A DNA stretch of 64,000 bases, from assembly GCF_001571245.1 (NCBI RefSeq), contig NZ_BCTK01000012.1, positions 124,001 to 188,000 of the forward strand. Direction: 5' to 3'. Every line of letters begins with the position of its first letter. Within the stretch, counting starts at the first letter, position 1. The notes beneath the pieces are model-generated. The model was given only the letters and a program-made list of their open reading frames with translations, was not told where the DNA came from and did no database searches. The position numbers and the translations under genes are program-made. The stretch is from Achromobacter piechaudii NBRC 102461 (GTDB taxonomy: Bacteria > Pseudomonadota > Gammaproteobacteria > Burkholderiales > Burkholderiaceae_B). Of the stretch, positions 12,180 to 21,363 are shown piece by piece.

Positions 12180-12584
12180 ATGAGCACCGAACCCGCCTGG
12201 ATGGCCGACGTCGTCTTCGACGAAAACGGCCTGATCCCCGCCATTGCCCAAGACGCCGAAAACGGGCAGATCATGATGGTGGCCTGGATGAATCGCGAAT
12301 CCCTCGAAGAAACCGCCGCCACCGGCCGCGCCGTGTACTGGTCGCGTTCGCGCCAGCGCTTGTGGCGCAAGGGCGAAGAATCCGGCCACGTGCAGCAAGT
12401 GCACGAACTGCGCCTGGATTGCGATGGCGACGTCATTTTGCTCAAGGTGCACCAGGAAGGCGGCATCGCGTGCCACACCGGCCGCGCCAGCTGTTTTTTC
12501 CGCCGCCTGGAAGGGCCGACGGACAAGGCATCCTGGATCACGGTCGATCCGGTGCTCAAAGACCCTGAACTGATCTACAAATGA
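12180..12584 (+). CDS. hisI: Phosphoribosyl-AMP cyclohydrolase HisI
   Basis: 134 residues, monofunctional. It opens the adenine ring of PR-AMP (third step of the pathway). The metal-binding LDCDGD and the zinc Cys in [10 protein letters not shown] are present. It starts 2 nt after hisF and overlaps hisE by 4 nt. In enterics this activity is fused to HisE; here the two are separate genes. Confidence 0.95.
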   Translation: MSTEPAWMADVVFDENGLIPAIAQDAENGQIMMVAWMNRESLEETAATGRAVYWSRSRQRLWRKGEESGHVQQVHELRLDCDGDVILLKVHQEGGIACHTGRASCFFRRLEGPTDKASWITVDPVLKDPELIYK

Positions 12585-12931
12585 CCGATCAAACGCCTAT
12601 CACCGCCGACATCCTGGCGCGTATCGCCGACACGCTGGAAACCCGCCGCCCCGAGAACGGGGGTGACCCAAGCGCCTCTTATTCGGCCAAGCTGCTGGCC
12701 AAGGGCCCGGATTCCTTCCTGAAGAAAATCGGCGAAGAGGCAACGGAACTGGTCATGGCCGCCAAGGATGGCGTGCCGGAACGCATCGTCAGCGAAACCG
12801 CCGACCTGTGGTTTCATTGCCTGGTCGCGCTGACCCACTTCAAGCTGCGGCCGGAAGACGTGCTGGCCGAATTGGCCCGCCGCGAAGGCCTGTCGGGACT
12901 GGTGGAAAAAGCCAGCCGCCCCAAAGACTGA
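12581..12931 (+). CDS. hisE: Phosphoribosyl-ATP pyrophosphatase HisE
   Basis: 116 residues, an all-alpha MazG-like pyrophosphohydrolase catalysing the second step of histidine synthesis. The metal-binding pattern [16 protein letters not shown] is complete and followed by [11 protein letters not shown]. It overlaps hisI by 4 nt. It ends the histidine genes; hinT begins 16 nt later. Confidence 0.95.
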   Translation: MTDQTPITADILARIADTLETRRPENGGDPSASYSAKLLAKGPDSFLKKIGEEATELVMAAKDGVPERIVSETADLWFHCLVALTHFKLRPEDVLAELARREGLSGLVEKASRPKD

Positions 12932-12947
12932 CCCCGGAGCCCGGAAA

Positions 12948-13316
12948 ATGAGCGAGAACTGCCTGTTTTGCAAGATCGCCGCTGGCGACATCCCGTCCAA
13001 GAAGGTCTATGAGGACGAGGACTTTGTTGCATTTCACGATATCAATCCTGCAGCACCGGTGCATTTGCTGCTGATTCCTCGACGTCATGTCACATCCATG
13101 CAGGATATTACGGGCGAGGACGCAGGTTGGTTGGGTAGAATGATGTCGTTGGCGCCGCGGCTAGCAGCCGAAAACGGTTGCCGTCCGGGCCCTGATGGCG
13201 GATTTCGCATCATGATCAACTCTGGCGTCGAAGGCGGCCAGGAAGTCCCGCATTTGCATTTCCACATCATCGGCGGCTCGCGACCCTGGAAAGGACGCGT
13301 GGCCCCCACCGCGTAA
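12948..13316 (+). CDS. hinT: HIT-family purine nucleoside phosphoramidase (HinT-like)
   Basis: 122 residues. The histidine triad is intact in HLHFHIIGG near the C-terminus, and the N-terminal [19 protein letters not shown] is typical of HinT. The protein hydrolyses adenosine 5'-phosphoramidates. It has a good Shine-Dalgarno sequence (CCGGAAA region, 12940-12946). Its placement between hisE and tatA is shared by many Burkholderiales. Confidence 0.93.
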   Translation: MSENCLFCKIAAGDIPSKKVYEDEDFVAFHDINPAAPVHLLLIPRRHVTSMQDITGEDAGWLGRMMSLAPRLAAENGCRPGPDGGFRIMINSGVEGGQEVPHLHFHIIGGSRPWKGRVAPTA

Positions 13317-13330
13317 TTCGGAGAAACATC

Positions 13331-13558
13331 ATGGGTAGTTTCAGCATTTGGCATTGGTTGGTCGTTCTGGTCATCGTGGCGCTGATTTTCGGCACCAAGA
13401 AACTGCGCAACATCGGCTCGGATCTGGGCGGCGCGGTGAAAGGTTTCAAGGAAGGCATGAAAGACGCGAACGGCGAAAAGCCCGCCGACCCGATCGCGCA
13501 GCAGCGCGTGTCTGGTGAAACCATCGACGTGCAGGCCAAGGAAAAGACCAACTCCTGA
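13331..13558 (+). CDS. tatA: Sec-independent translocase component TatA
   Basis: 75 residues. One N-terminal membrane helix ([15 protein letters not shown]) is followed by the amphipathic [23 protein letters not shown] typical of TatA, and a polar tail. TatA oligomerises to form the pore for folded twin-arginine substrates. A likely client in the window is the Rieske protein PetA. GGAG at 13319-13322 is the ribosome-binding site. Confidence 0.96.
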   Translation: MGSFSIWHWLVVLVIVALIFGTKKLRNIGSDLGGAVKGFKEGMKDANGEKPADPIAQQRVSGETIDVQAKEKTNS

Positions 13559-13576
13559 GCCATCGGCTCGTCTCCC

Positions 13577-13602
13577 GGGCCCGCCCTGAACGGGGCCGGC
13601 CC
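13577..13602 (+). other. Stem-loop between tatA and tatB
   Basis: GGGCC (13577-13581) pairs with GGCCC (13598-13602), with an inner CCC/GGG pairing and a TGAAC loop. CTTATTGCTT follows, which is only weakly T-rich. It may act as a partial terminator or an RNA-processing/stability element that sets TatA above TatBC; this is inference. Confidence 0.4.
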
Positions 13603-13631
13603 TTATTGCTTCCACTCCGAGCGGCCGTCGA

Positions 13632-14186
13632 ATGTTTGATGTCAGCCTCACTGAACTGATGGTGATCGGCGTCGTCGCCTTGATCGTCATTGGCCCCGAA
13701 CGCCTGCCCAAGGTAGCCCGCACCGTTGGCCACCTGCTGGGGCGCGCGCAGCGTTACGTCAACGACGTGAAGTCCGATATCCAACGCGAAATCGAAATCG
13801 ACGAACTGCGCAAATTCAAAAGCGAGATGGAAGACGCCGCACAAGGCGTGCAACAGTCGCTGAACGAAACGCACGCGTCATTGCAAGAGCCGGTCCAGCA
13901 GTTCCGCGCCGAACTCGACGAAGTCGCCCGCGAAGCCAACGGCAAGGTCGCCCCGGTGATCGTGGGCGATACCTCTGCCGCCGACCCCGCCATCGAACCC
14001 GCCCGCACCATCGCGCCGCCGGGACAAAACCACAGCCTGGACCTGGACCTGCCGCCCCCGGCCGACGCCGGCGCCGCACCTGCCGTCCCCGCCCAACAAC
14101 AACCTGCCCCGGCGCCCCGCGCGCCGGCGGCTGACGAGCCCGCGCCCGCCGCCAAGCCCGTCCCGCCCTCCGGAACACCGACGTGA
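13632..14186 (+). CDS. tatB: Sec-independent translocase component TatB
   Basis: 184 residues. The N-terminal membrane helix with the conserved IGPERLP hinge identifies TatB rather than TatA. An amphipathic/coiled segment follows (about 40-95), and the last 60 residues are Ala/Pro-rich and probably disordered. TatB forms the substrate receptor with TatC, encoded by the overlapping next gene (GTGA). Confidence 0.95.
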   Translation: MFDVSLTELMVIGVVALIVIGPERLPKVARTVGHLLGRAQRYVNDVKSDIQREIEIDELRKFKSEMEDAAQGVQQSLNETHASLQEPVQQFRAELDEVAREANGKVAPVIVGDTSAADPAIEPARTIAPPGQNHSLDLDLPPPADAGAAPAVPAQQQPAPAPRAPAADEPAPAAKPVPPSGTPT

Positions 14187-14974
14187 CCCAGGACGCCTCC
14201 CAAGAAGAAGGCCAGCAAGAGACCTTCATCTCTCACCTGGTTGAACTGCGAACCCGCCTGTTGCGTGCCGTAGGCGCGGTCGTGGCCGTGTTCATCGTGC
14301 TCTTCATCTACCCCGGTGCCTCCGCCATCTATGACGTGCTGGCCGCGCCGATGCTGGCCTCGCTGCCCGAAGGCACGCGCATGATCGCCACGGGCGTCAT
14401 CACGCCGTTCATGGTGCCGGTCAAGGTCACGATGATGGCCGCGTTCATCGTGGCGCTGCCCGTCGTGCTGTACCAGGCCTGGGCCTTCGTCGCGCCAGGG
14501 CTGTACCGCCACGAGAAGCGCCTGGCGCTGCCGCTCATCGTCTCCAGCACGTTCCTGTTCATCGCGGGCATGGCGTTCTGCTACTTCGTCGTCTTCCGCA
14601 CGGTGTTCCACTTCATTGCGACGTTCGCGCCGCAATCGATCACGCCGGCCCCTGACATCGAGGCCTACCTGAGCTTCGTCATGACGATGTTCATGGCGTT
14701 CGGGATCACGTTCGAAGTGCCCGTGGCCGTGGTGCTGCTGGTCAAGATGGGCATCGTCGAATTGTCCAAGCTGCGCTCGGCGCGCGGTTATGTGGTCGTC
14801 GGCGCCTTCATCATCGCGGCGGTGGTCACACCGCCCGACGTCGTCAGCCAGTTCATGCTGGCGGTGCCGCTCTGCCTGCTTTATGAGGTGGGGCTGATCT
14901 GCGCCCGCATGGTGTCGCCCAAGCCCGGCGCGGCCGACGATGCTGTGTCCGACTCGCTGACCGAACGTCACTGA
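14183..14974 (+). CDS. tatC: Sec-independent translocase component TatC
   Basis: 263 residues with six predicted membrane helices. The conserved FISHLVELRTRLLR near the N-terminus and the periplasmic loop typical of TatC (YQAWAFVAPGLYRHEKR) are present. TatC recognises the twin-arginine signal. The GTG start overlaps the tatB stop. It is the last gene of the array that begins at 2968; no clear terminator follows. Confidence 0.96.
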   Translation: MTQDASQEEGQQETFISHLVELRTRLLRAVGAVVAVFIVLFIYPGASAIYDVLAAPMLASLPEGTRMIATGVITPFMVPVKVTMMAAFIVALPVVLYQAWAFVAPGLYRHEKRLALPLIVSSTFLFIAGMAFCYFVVFRTVFHFIATFAPQSITPAPDIEAYLSFVMTMFMAFGITFEVPVAVVLLVKMGIVELSKLRSARGYVVVGAFIIAAVVTPPDVVSQFMLAVPLCLLYEVGLICARMVSPKPGAADDAVSDSLTERH

Positions 14975-15096
14975 GATCGGCCTGCGGGGGGCCGCGCGCG
15001 CGACTCCCCGGCCCACGCGCGGCGTCTGACAAGACTGAGCCAGTATCGGACTCTTTCACCCTTGTCGGGGCTCGCCGGCCCCTCTACATTGCAGGC

Positions 15097-15510
15097 ATGT
15101 CGCCTGCACAAAGGCTACGCGCCCTGATGCGGTGGCGTGGCATCCATAGTCAAAACCAGTTGGCGCGCCTCTCCGGCGTGCCGCAATCCTGCATCCACCG
15201 AATCCTGACGCGCGACGAGCATTACTCGCCGTCTCGGGCAACGCTGCTGCGTCTGGCGAAAGCGCTGGACACCAGCGTGCCCTGGCTGACGGACGGCGTT
15301 GCAGGCCCCACCGATTCCGGCGCCGGCAGCCTGCCTCCAGGCTATGGCTCACGGCCAGCCTCCGGCTGCAAGCCATGCAGTCCGCCCAAACCCGAACTCG
15401 ACGGCTATTGCGCCGAAATCGGCGCCATCCTGCAACACCATCCCGACACCACGAAAAAAGCCGTGCTGTCGGTGGTGCGCCTGCTGGCGGACAAGACGCG
15501 CAATGGCTAG
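15097..15510 (+). CDS. Small XRE-type helix-turn-helix regulator
   Basis: 137 residues. Residues about 4-65 form a Cro/C1-type HTH (SQNQLARLSGVPQSCIHRIL is the turn and recognition helix; LLRLAKALDTSVPWL follows). The middle is Gly/Pro/Ser-rich, and a helical C-terminus ends in VVRLLADK. Short XRE regulators of this build are common in Alcaligenaceae; its targets are unknown. It stands alone, 122 nt after tatC and convergent with the protease gene. No good Shine-Dalgarno sequence is visible. Confidence 0.75.
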   Translation: MSPAQRLRALMRWRGIHSQNQLARLSGVPQSCIHRILTRDEHYSPSRATLLRLAKALDTSVPWLTDGVAGPTDSGAGSLPPGYGSRPASGCKPCSPPKPELDGYCAEIGAILQHHPDTTKKAVLSVVRLLADKTRNG

Positions 15511-15646
15511 TCCCTCAACGCGAAGCGGGTACTGCTGCGGTCAGGGATGGCAGCTTGGTTCGCTGACCGGTATCGCTGGCCGGCTTCGCTGCTTCGTCCC
15601 CCGGCCTTGTTTGTTGGCCTCTTGCGCGGTTTGGTCTCCCGACCCG

Positions 15647-16807
15647 TTATCGCGGCTTGCCGGGCCGAGTGCCCACCACCACCGCCACCTCAACGGGCTT
15701 GCCCGCGCGCAGGATGCCGAGCGTCGCGCGCTGGCCCGGCGCCAGTTGCGCAATCTCGGACAACAGTTGCACCGTGTCGGCCATGCGCTTGCCATTGACC
15801 GACTGCACGATATCTCCCACGCGCAAGCCGCCGCGCGCGGCCGGCCCGTCGCGCATCACGCCCGCGATGATCACCCCGCGCGTATCGCCCTTGAGCTCGA
15901 AGGCGCGTGCCAGCTCCGCCGTCACGTCTTGCGGCTCGACGCCCAGCCAGCCACGCTTGACCGACCCCGTCTTGACGATGTCGTCCATGACCTTGCGCGC
16001 GATCTCCACCGGCGTGGCAAAACCGATGCCCATCGACCCGCCCGACTCGGAATAGATCGCCGTATTGATACCCACCAGATTGCCCGTGGCGTCCACCAGC
16101 GCGCCGCCGGAGTTGCCGGGGTTGATCGCAGCGTCGGTCTGGATGAAGTTCTCGTAGGTGTTCAGGCCCAGCCCGTTGCGGCCCAACGCCGATACGATGC
16201 CCTGCGTGGTGGTTTGGCCCACGCCGAAGGGGTTGCCAATCGCCAGCACCACGTCGCCCACGCGCAAGCCCCGGTCCGCTGCCAACGTGGCGACGGGCAG
16301 CGTGCGCAGCGAACTCAGCTTGAGCACCGCCAGATCCGTGTCGGGGTCTGCGCCCACGACCTTTGCTGCATCGCGCCGGCCGTCCGCCAGCGCCACCTCG
16401 ATCGCGTCGGCCGCCTGCACGACGTGGTAGTTGGTCAGCACGTGCCCATCCTGGCTGACGATCACGCCCGAGCCCAGGCTGGTGGTGGCCTGCCGACGGC
16501 TCACACCGGGTACCTGGCCAAACAACTGGCGCAGCACGGGGTCATCGGGCAGGGGCATCAATGGCACATTGACGTGCTTGGTCGTGTAGACGTTCACAAC
16601 CGAAGGCGCGGCGCGGGCAACACCATCCGCATACGACACCGGCCCCATGTCCGCGCTGGCGGCTGGTCGCCCCGCTGCAAGCGCCGCGGGCGGCGCGGCG
16701 CCAGGGCCGGCAAGGCGCAGCAGGTCGGGCCGCAAGGTCGTGACCACGAATAGAATACCCAGGCAGACCGTGACGGCCTGAGCAAATATCAGCCAATATC
16801 GGCGCAT
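15647..16807 (-). CDS. Membrane-anchored trypsin-like serine protease with PDZ domain (DegS/AlgW-like)
   Basis: 386 residues from ATG 16807. An N-terminal membrane helix (about 5-25) is followed by a chymotrypsin-fold protease with triad His128 (TNYHVV), Asp158 (DTDLAVLKL) and Ser233 (NPGNSGGAL), and one C-terminal PDZ domain (about 290-380). A single PDZ plus membrane anchor is the DegS/AlgW plan, used in sigma-E signalling by cleaving RseA-type anti-sigma factors; DegQ/DegP have two PDZ domains. No rseA is nearby. It is divergent from the Nif3 gene, with only 19 bp between the start codons. Confidence 0.88.
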   Translation of the reverse strand: MRRYWLIFAQAVTVCLGILFVVTTLRPDLLRLAGPGAAPPAALAAGRPAASADMGPVSYADGVARAAPSVVNVYTTKHVNVPLMPLPDDPVLRQLFGQVPGVSRRQATTSLGSGVIVSQDGHVLTNYHVVQAADAIEVALADGRRDAAKVVGADPDTDLAVLKLSSLRTLPVATLAADRGLRVGDVVLAIGNPFGVGQTTTQGIVSALGRNGLGLNTYENFIQTDAAINPGNSGGALVDATGNLVGINTAIYSESGGSMGIGFATPVEIARKVMDDIVKTGSVKRGWLGVEPQDVTAELARAFELKGDTRGVIIAGVMRDGPAARGGLRVGDIVQSVNGKRMADTVQLLSEIAQLAPGQRATLGILRAGKPVEVAVVVGTRPGKPR

Positions 16808-16826
16808 GATTCTGATAGGACGAGCA

Positions 16827-17603
16827 ATGAAAAAAGTGGACTCCCACGTGCTGGCCAGCTGGCTGGACGACACCCTGCAAGCCGCGCGTTTCAAAGACTA
16901 CTGTCCGAACGGCTTGCAGGTGGAGGGCCGATCCGAAGTCGGACACATTATCACCGGTGTCACCGCCAGCGAAGCGTTACTACGCGCGGCCGTCGAACGA
17001 GGGGCCGATGCGGTGCTGGTGCATCACGGCTGGATGTGGCGCAACGAAGACCGCCGCATCATCGGCACGCGCCGCACGCGCATGGCGCTGGCGCTGAAGA
17101 ACGACCTGAATCTATACGCTTACCACTTGCCGCTGGATGCGCATCCCACGCTGGGCAACAACGCGCAGCTGGCTCGCGTGCTGGGCCTTGAGCCCTTGCG
17201 CCGCGACGATGGCACGCCGCGCACCTGCGGACAGGACAACCTGGTATGGCTGGGCGAGGCCACCGGCGTGCAGACACTGGGGCAACTGGGGGCTCGCGTG
17301 GCCGAACGCCTGGGCAGGCAACCGCTGGTCGTAGGCGACCCCGACCAGCCCTTGTCCAGCGTGGCCTGGTGCACGGGCGGCGCGCAAGGGATGCTGGCCG
17401 ACGCGGTGGATGCCGGCGCCAGCGCCTACATCACGGGCGAAGTGTCGGAATCCACTGTGCATCTGGCGCGCGAGACCGGCGTGGGCTTCATTGCCGCCGG
17501 CCACCATGCCACCGAACGCTATGGCGCACAGGCGCTGGGGCAGGCGGTGGCCGAGCACTTCGGCATCAAGGTCGAATTCATCGACCTGGATAATCCCGCG
17601 TAA
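16827..17603 (+). CDS. Nif3/DUF34 family dinuclear-metal protein
   Basis: 258 residues. Metal-binding positions of the family are present: VHHGWMW, LPLDAHP and, near the C-terminus, AAGHHATERYG. The family includes YbgI and GTP cyclohydrolase I type 2 annotations, and its true role is debated. ATG 16827 is preferred because AGGA (16817-16820) lies 6 nt upstream; the ATG at 16806 would overlap the divergent protease start. Confidence 0.9.
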   Translation: MKKVDSHVLASWLDDTLQAARFKDYCPNGLQVEGRSEVGHIITGVTASEALLRAAVERGADAVLVHHGWMWRNEDRRIIGTRRTRMALALKNDLNLYAYHLPLDAHPTLGNNAQLARVLGLEPLRRDDGTPRTCGQDNLVWLGEATGVQTLGQLGARVAERLGRQPLVVGDPDQPLSSVAWCTGGAQGMLADAVDAGASAYITGEVSESTVHLARETGVGFIAAGHHATERYGAQALGQAVAEHFGIKVEFIDLDNPA

Positions 17604-17693
17604 TGTCAGCACGCCCCCGGGCATTGGATGCGCCGGGGGTGCAAGCCGCTACGCGGCGCATAACAGACAATGCGGCGCGCGGCCGCAAGGCAT

Positions 17694-18140
17694 TTATTTC
17701 TTGAGCAGATCGCGGATTTCGCGCAGCAGCGCCACGTCTTCGGGCGTCGCGGCGGGAGCGGCCGGCGCTTCCTCGGCCTTGGTGCGAGCCTTGTAGATGG
17801 CCTTGACCATCCAGAAAATCACGAAAGCCAACAACACGAAGTTGATGATGATCGTGACGAAATTACCCCACGCGAACACGTTGGCGCCCGCCTTGGTGAG
17901 GTCGGCATACGTCATCGGGCCGTTGTAACCAGCTGGCATCGACAGCACCAGGAATTTGTTCGAGAAATCGACAGAGCCGCCCAGGATGAAATTGATCAGC
18001 GGCATGATGATGTCTTTCACCAGCGAATCGACGATCCTTCCGAACGCCGCACCGATGATCACACCAACCGCCAAGTCAACAGCATTGCCTTTTACAGCGA
18101 AATCTCGGAATTCTTTGACGAAACCAGTTGTTTTGCTCAT
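17694..18140 (-). CDS. mscL: Large-conductance mechanosensitive channel MscL
   Basis: 148 residues. Two membrane helices (about 15-45 and 85-110) surround a periplasmic loop, with a charged C-terminal helix ending in [11 protein letters not shown]. The N-terminal [21 protein letters not shown] is the conserved gate-forming segment. It releases solutes on hypo-osmotic shock. GGGAG precedes the start (minus strand, 18147-18152). It is divergent from petA. Confidence 0.97.
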   Translation of the reverse strand: MSKTTGFVKEFRDFAVKGNAVDLAVGVIIGAAFGRIVDSLVKDIIMPLINFILGGSVDFSNKFLVLSMPAGYNGPMTYADLTKAGANVFAWGNFVTIIINFVLLAFVIFWMVKAIYKARTKAEEAPAAPAATPEDVALLREIRDLLKK

Positions 18141-18280
18141 AAAAGCACTCCCTTCGTGATACGCCCTTGAGTAGGCTGGCGCTATAATACGCGGTTGCTA
18201 TGTTGTTACATATTCCCGCGAACCCGATGCCGCAGAAGTGATGCTACTCGTAGAGCGGGCGCATCAACAAGGATAGGAAG
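18141..18280. promoter_or_regulatory. Divergent mscL/petA promoter region
   Basis: A perfect plus-strand TATAAT lies at 18185-18190, and the same bases read TATTAT on the minus strand (18191-18186), so one AT-rich core may serve both genes. No good -35 is seen for either: TTGAGT at 18167-18172 leaves only 12 nt. For petA this gives a leader of about 85 nt ending in the Shine-Dalgarno AGGAAG. Confidence 0.45.
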
Positions 18281-18922
18281 ATGAGTCAGGATACGCTGGT
18301 ACACGATGATGACGGTGCGGTTGATCCCAACCTGCCACCTGATCCTTCGCGACGTTTCTGGGTTACCACCGCCTGTGCTGTGGGTGGCGTAGCAGGTGTC
18401 GCAACGGCAGTGCCGCTTGTGAGCACGTTTTCTCCCTCTGAAAAAGCCCGCGCGGCTGGGGCTCCCGTTGAAGTGGATATCGGCGATATACCCGTCGGCA
18501 CCATGAAAACCGTGGAATGGCGTGGGAAGCCGGTGTGGATCATTCACCGCTCTCCCGAACAGCTCGCCGCCCTCAAGACGCTAGACCCCTTACTGGCCGA
18601 TCCCGAATCCAAGCGGCCTGGCTTCACTCCCAAATACGCCGAAAACGAGGCTCGCTCGCGCAAGCCCGAGATCTTCGTTTGCGTCGGCATCTGTACCCAC
18701 TTGGGTTGCTCGCCCACCTCGCACTTCGAAACGGGCGGCGGTGGCGGCATGGGTGCAAATTGGCAAGGCGGATTTCTCTGCCCGTGCCACGGCTCCACGT
18801 TCGACCTGGCTGGCCGGGTCTACAAGAACAAGCCCGCTCCCGATAATCTCGAAGTACCGCCCTACCAGTATCTGAGCGACACCCGCATCATTGTGGGCGT
18901 CGATGAAGACAACAAGGCCTGA
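18281..18922 (+). CDS. petA: Cytochrome bc1 Rieske iron-sulfur subunit
   Basis: 213 residues. A twin-arginine signal anchor (SRRFW, then a hydrophobic helix to about residue 45) precedes the Rieske domain. Cluster ligands are intact: CTHLGC and CPCHGS. The protein takes electrons from quinol at the Qo site and passes them to cytochrome c1. The Tat machinery that would export it is encoded at 13331-14974. It is the first gene of petABC. Confidence 0.97.
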   Translation: MSQDTLVHDDDGAVDPNLPPDPSRRFWVTTACAVGGVAGVATAVPLVSTFSPSEKARAAGAPVEVDIGDIPVGTMKTVEWRGKPVWIIHRSPEQLAALKTLDPLLADPESKRPGFTPKYAENEARSRKPEIFVCVGICTHLGCSPTSHFETGGGGGMGANWQGGFLCPCHGSTFDLAGRVYKNKPAPDNLEVPPYQYLSDTRIIVGVDEDNKA

Positions 18923-18995
18923 CGCTCGCGTCGCGCTTTTTTCCCGATTACGTAAGTAAAACAAATACGCCACGTATTAGAGAAGGAGCCGTTAC

Positions 18996-20384
18996 ATGGC
19001 TGGCGAGAAAACCGTCGAGACAACAGGCCTGTTGGGGTGGCTGGACCGGCGTTTTCCGGTGACATCCACCTGGAAAGCACATCTGTCCGAATACTACGCA
19101 CCGAAGAATTTCAACTTCTGGTATTTCTTTGGCTCTTTGGCCTTATTGGTCCTGGTGCTGCAGATCGTGACCGGCATTTTCCTGGTCATGCATTACAAGC
19201 CGGACGCCGAACGCGCGTTCCAATCCGTCGAATACATCATGCGCGAGGTCCCCTGGGGCTGGCTCGTGCGCTACATGCACTCGACGGGCGCATCGATGTT
19301 CTTCGTCGTCGTCTACCTGCACATGCTGCGCGGGCTGCTTTACGGTTCCTACCGCAAGCCGCGCGAACTCGTGTGGATCTTCGGCGTGGCGATCTTCCTC
19401 TGTCTGATGGCCGAAGCCTTCTTCGGCTACCTGCTGCCCTGGGGCCAGATGTCGTATTGGGGTGCGCAGGTGATCGTGAACCTGTTCGCCGCCATTCCGT
19501 TCATCGGTCCTGAACTGTCGATCTGGATCCGCGGCGACTACGTCGTGTCGGACGCCACCCTGAACCGCTTCTTCGCTTTCCACGTCATTGCGATTCCGCT
19601 GGTGCTGGTCGGTCTGGTCGCGGCCCACCTGGTGGCGCTGCATGAAGTCGGCTCGAACAACCCGGACGGCATCGAGATCAAGCAGGGCCCGAAGGACAAG
19701 TACGGACGGCCGAAGGATGGCATTCCGTTCCACCCGTTCTACTCGGTGCATGACCTGATGGGCGTGGCGGGCTTCCTGCTCGTGTTCGCATTCATCGTGT
19801 TCTTCGCGCCGGAGATGGGCGGCTACTTCCTTGAGTTCAACAACTTCATTCCTGCTGACTCGCTCAAGACGCCTCCGCACATCGCACCGGTCTGGTACTT
19901 CACGCCGTTCTACTCGATGCTGCGCGCCACTACCGACGAATTCACGTGGGTGCTGGCGGGCGCGTCGGTGCTGGGCGCCATTGCGTTGCTGGTCAAGAGC
20001 AACCTCAAGGGCATCATGCGCGTGGCCATCCCCGGCATCCTGATCGTCGTGGCCGTGCTGCTGCGCGTGATCGACGCCAAGTTCTGGGGCGTGGTCGCCA
20101 TGGGCGGCACGGTCGTCATCCTGTTCTTCCTGCCCTGGCTGGACCATTCCCCGGTCAAGTCGATCCGCTACCGCCCCACCTGGCACAAGTGGATCTACGG
20201 CATCTTCATGGTCAACTTCCTGGTGCTCGGCTACATCGGTACGCAGCCGCCCAGTCCGCCGTTGAACATCACGTCGCAGATCGGCACGCTTCTGTACCTG
20301 GCATTTTTCTTCCTGATGCCGGTCTGGAGCCGCCTTGGCACCTTCAAGCAAGTGCCCGAGCGCGTTACGTTCCACGCCCACTGA
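18996..20384 (+). CDS. petB: Cytochrome bc1 cytochrome b subunit
   Basis: 462 residues, a full-length cytochrome b with about nine helices; both haem-ligand His pairs are visible (HSTGAS with YLHMLRG, and FHVIAIP with AAHLVALHE). The Qo-site motif reads PVWY (in IAPVWYFTPFYS) rather than mitochondrial PEWY, a variant known from some beta- and gammaproteobacteria. A strong Shine-Dalgarno AGAAGGAG lies at 18981-18988. It is co-transcribed with petA and petC. Confidence 0.97.
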   Translation: MAGEKTVETTGLLGWLDRRFPVTSTWKAHLSEYYAPKNFNFWYFFGSLALLVLVLQIVTGIFLVMHYKPDAERAFQSVEYIMREVPWGWLVRYMHSTGASMFFVVVYLHMLRGLLYGSYRKPRELVWIFGVAIFLCLMAEAFFGYLLPWGQMSYWGAQVIVNLFAAIPFIGPELSIWIRGDYVVSDATLNRFFAFHVIAIPLVLVGLVAAHLVALHEVGSNNPDGIEIKQGPKDKYGRPKDGIPFHPFYSVHDLMGVAGFLLVFAFIVFFAPEMGGYFLEFNNFIPADSLKTPPHIAPVWYFTPFYSMLRATTDEFTWVLAGASVLGAIALLVKSNLKGIMRVAIPGILIVVAVLLRVIDAKFWGVVAMGGTVVILFFLPWLDHSPVKSIRYRPTWHKWIYGIFMVNFLVLGYIGTQPPSPPLNITSQIGTLLYLAFFFLMPVWSRLGTFKQVPERVTFHAH

Positions 20385-20407
20385 GCCCACCAGATAACGG
20401 ATTAACC

Positions 20408-21268
20408 ATGATCAAGAAGCTGATTGGTGCCGTGGCCTTGATGCTCACGTGTACCACCGCATTTGCCGCCGAAGGCGGTTTCCCACTGGACAAGGCGCCG
20501 TACCGCGTCAACGACATGTCGTCGCTGCAAAACGGCGCCAAGCTGTTCGTCAACTACTGCCTGAACTGTCATAGCGCGTCGTCGATGCGCTACAACAAGC
20601 TCAAGGACATCGGGCTGACCGACCAGCAAATCAAGGAAAGCCTGCTGTTCACCGGCGAAAAGGTGGGCGACATGATGACCATCGCCATGTCACCCAAGGA
20701 CGCCAAGAAGTGGTTTGGCACGACGCCCCCGGACCTGTCCGTGATCGCTCGCGCCAAATCGGTCAACGCCGGCCCGTCCGGCGCCGACTACATCTACACC
20801 TACCTGCGCACCTTCTACCGCGACACGTCGCGCGCGACCGGCTGGAACAACCTGGTTTTCCCGGCGGTGGGCATGCCCCATGCGCTCTGGGAACGCCAGG
20901 GTCCGCGCGAGCTGACCACCACCGCGATGCACGAAGTGGAAGTCAAGGATGCCAAGGAAGGCGCACCCAAAACCTGGGAACGCGTCACGACGGTGTACGA
21001 TGCTCAAGGTTTTTCCACGGTCAAGGCCGAACCGGTAGCTGATTACCGGGGCCATGCCACCTTTGATGCCAAATTTAAGGCCGCCAACCCGGCCCAAGTC
21101 GCAACATACGACAACGACGTCGCAGACCTGACCGCGTTCATGTCCTGGATGGCCGAGCCCGTCCAGACTTTCCGCGTCCGTCTCGGCGTTGGCGTCATGT
21201 TGTTCCTGCTGTTGTTCTTCCTCGTTACGTGGCGCTTGAACGCCTCGTACTGGAAACACGTGCGCTAA
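20408..21268 (+). CDS. petC: Cytochrome c1
   Basis: 286 residues. A cleavable signal peptide (ending near AFA-AEGG) is followed by haem-binding CLNCH and the likely axial Met in PAVGMPH. A C-terminal membrane anchor (VRLGVGVMLFLLLFFLVTW) holds the haem domain in the periplasm. It passes electrons from the Rieske protein to soluble or membrane cytochrome c. The start is fixed by the signal peptide, though the frame is open upstream through petB. Confidence 0.96.
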   Translation: MIKKLIGAVALMLTCTTAFAAEGGFPLDKAPYRVNDMSSLQNGAKLFVNYCLNCHSASSMRYNKLKDIGLTDQQIKESLLFTGEKVGDMMTIAMSPKDAKKWFGTTPPDLSVIARAKSVNAGPSGADYIYTYLRTFYRDTSRATGWNNLVFPAVGMPHALWERQGPRELTTTAMHEVEVKDAKEGAPKTWERVTTVYDAQGFSTVKAEPVADYRGHATFDAKFKAANPAQVATYDNDVADLTAFMSWMAEPVQTFRVRLGVGVMLFLLLFFLVTWRLNASYWKHVR

Positions 21269-21363
21269 CCGCAACGCCCCGCCAGGCAAGCTCGCCGACA
21301 CCCATCTAAAAAAGGGACGGCAACGGAGGATAGGGCCGTACGCCTATCCCGTCTGGCAATTGG

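Noticed and set aside
19143..20390. 415-codon minus-strand frame opposite petB
   Set aside because: Asp/Glu/His/Arg-rich mirror of a hydrophobic membrane protein; petB is unambiguous.
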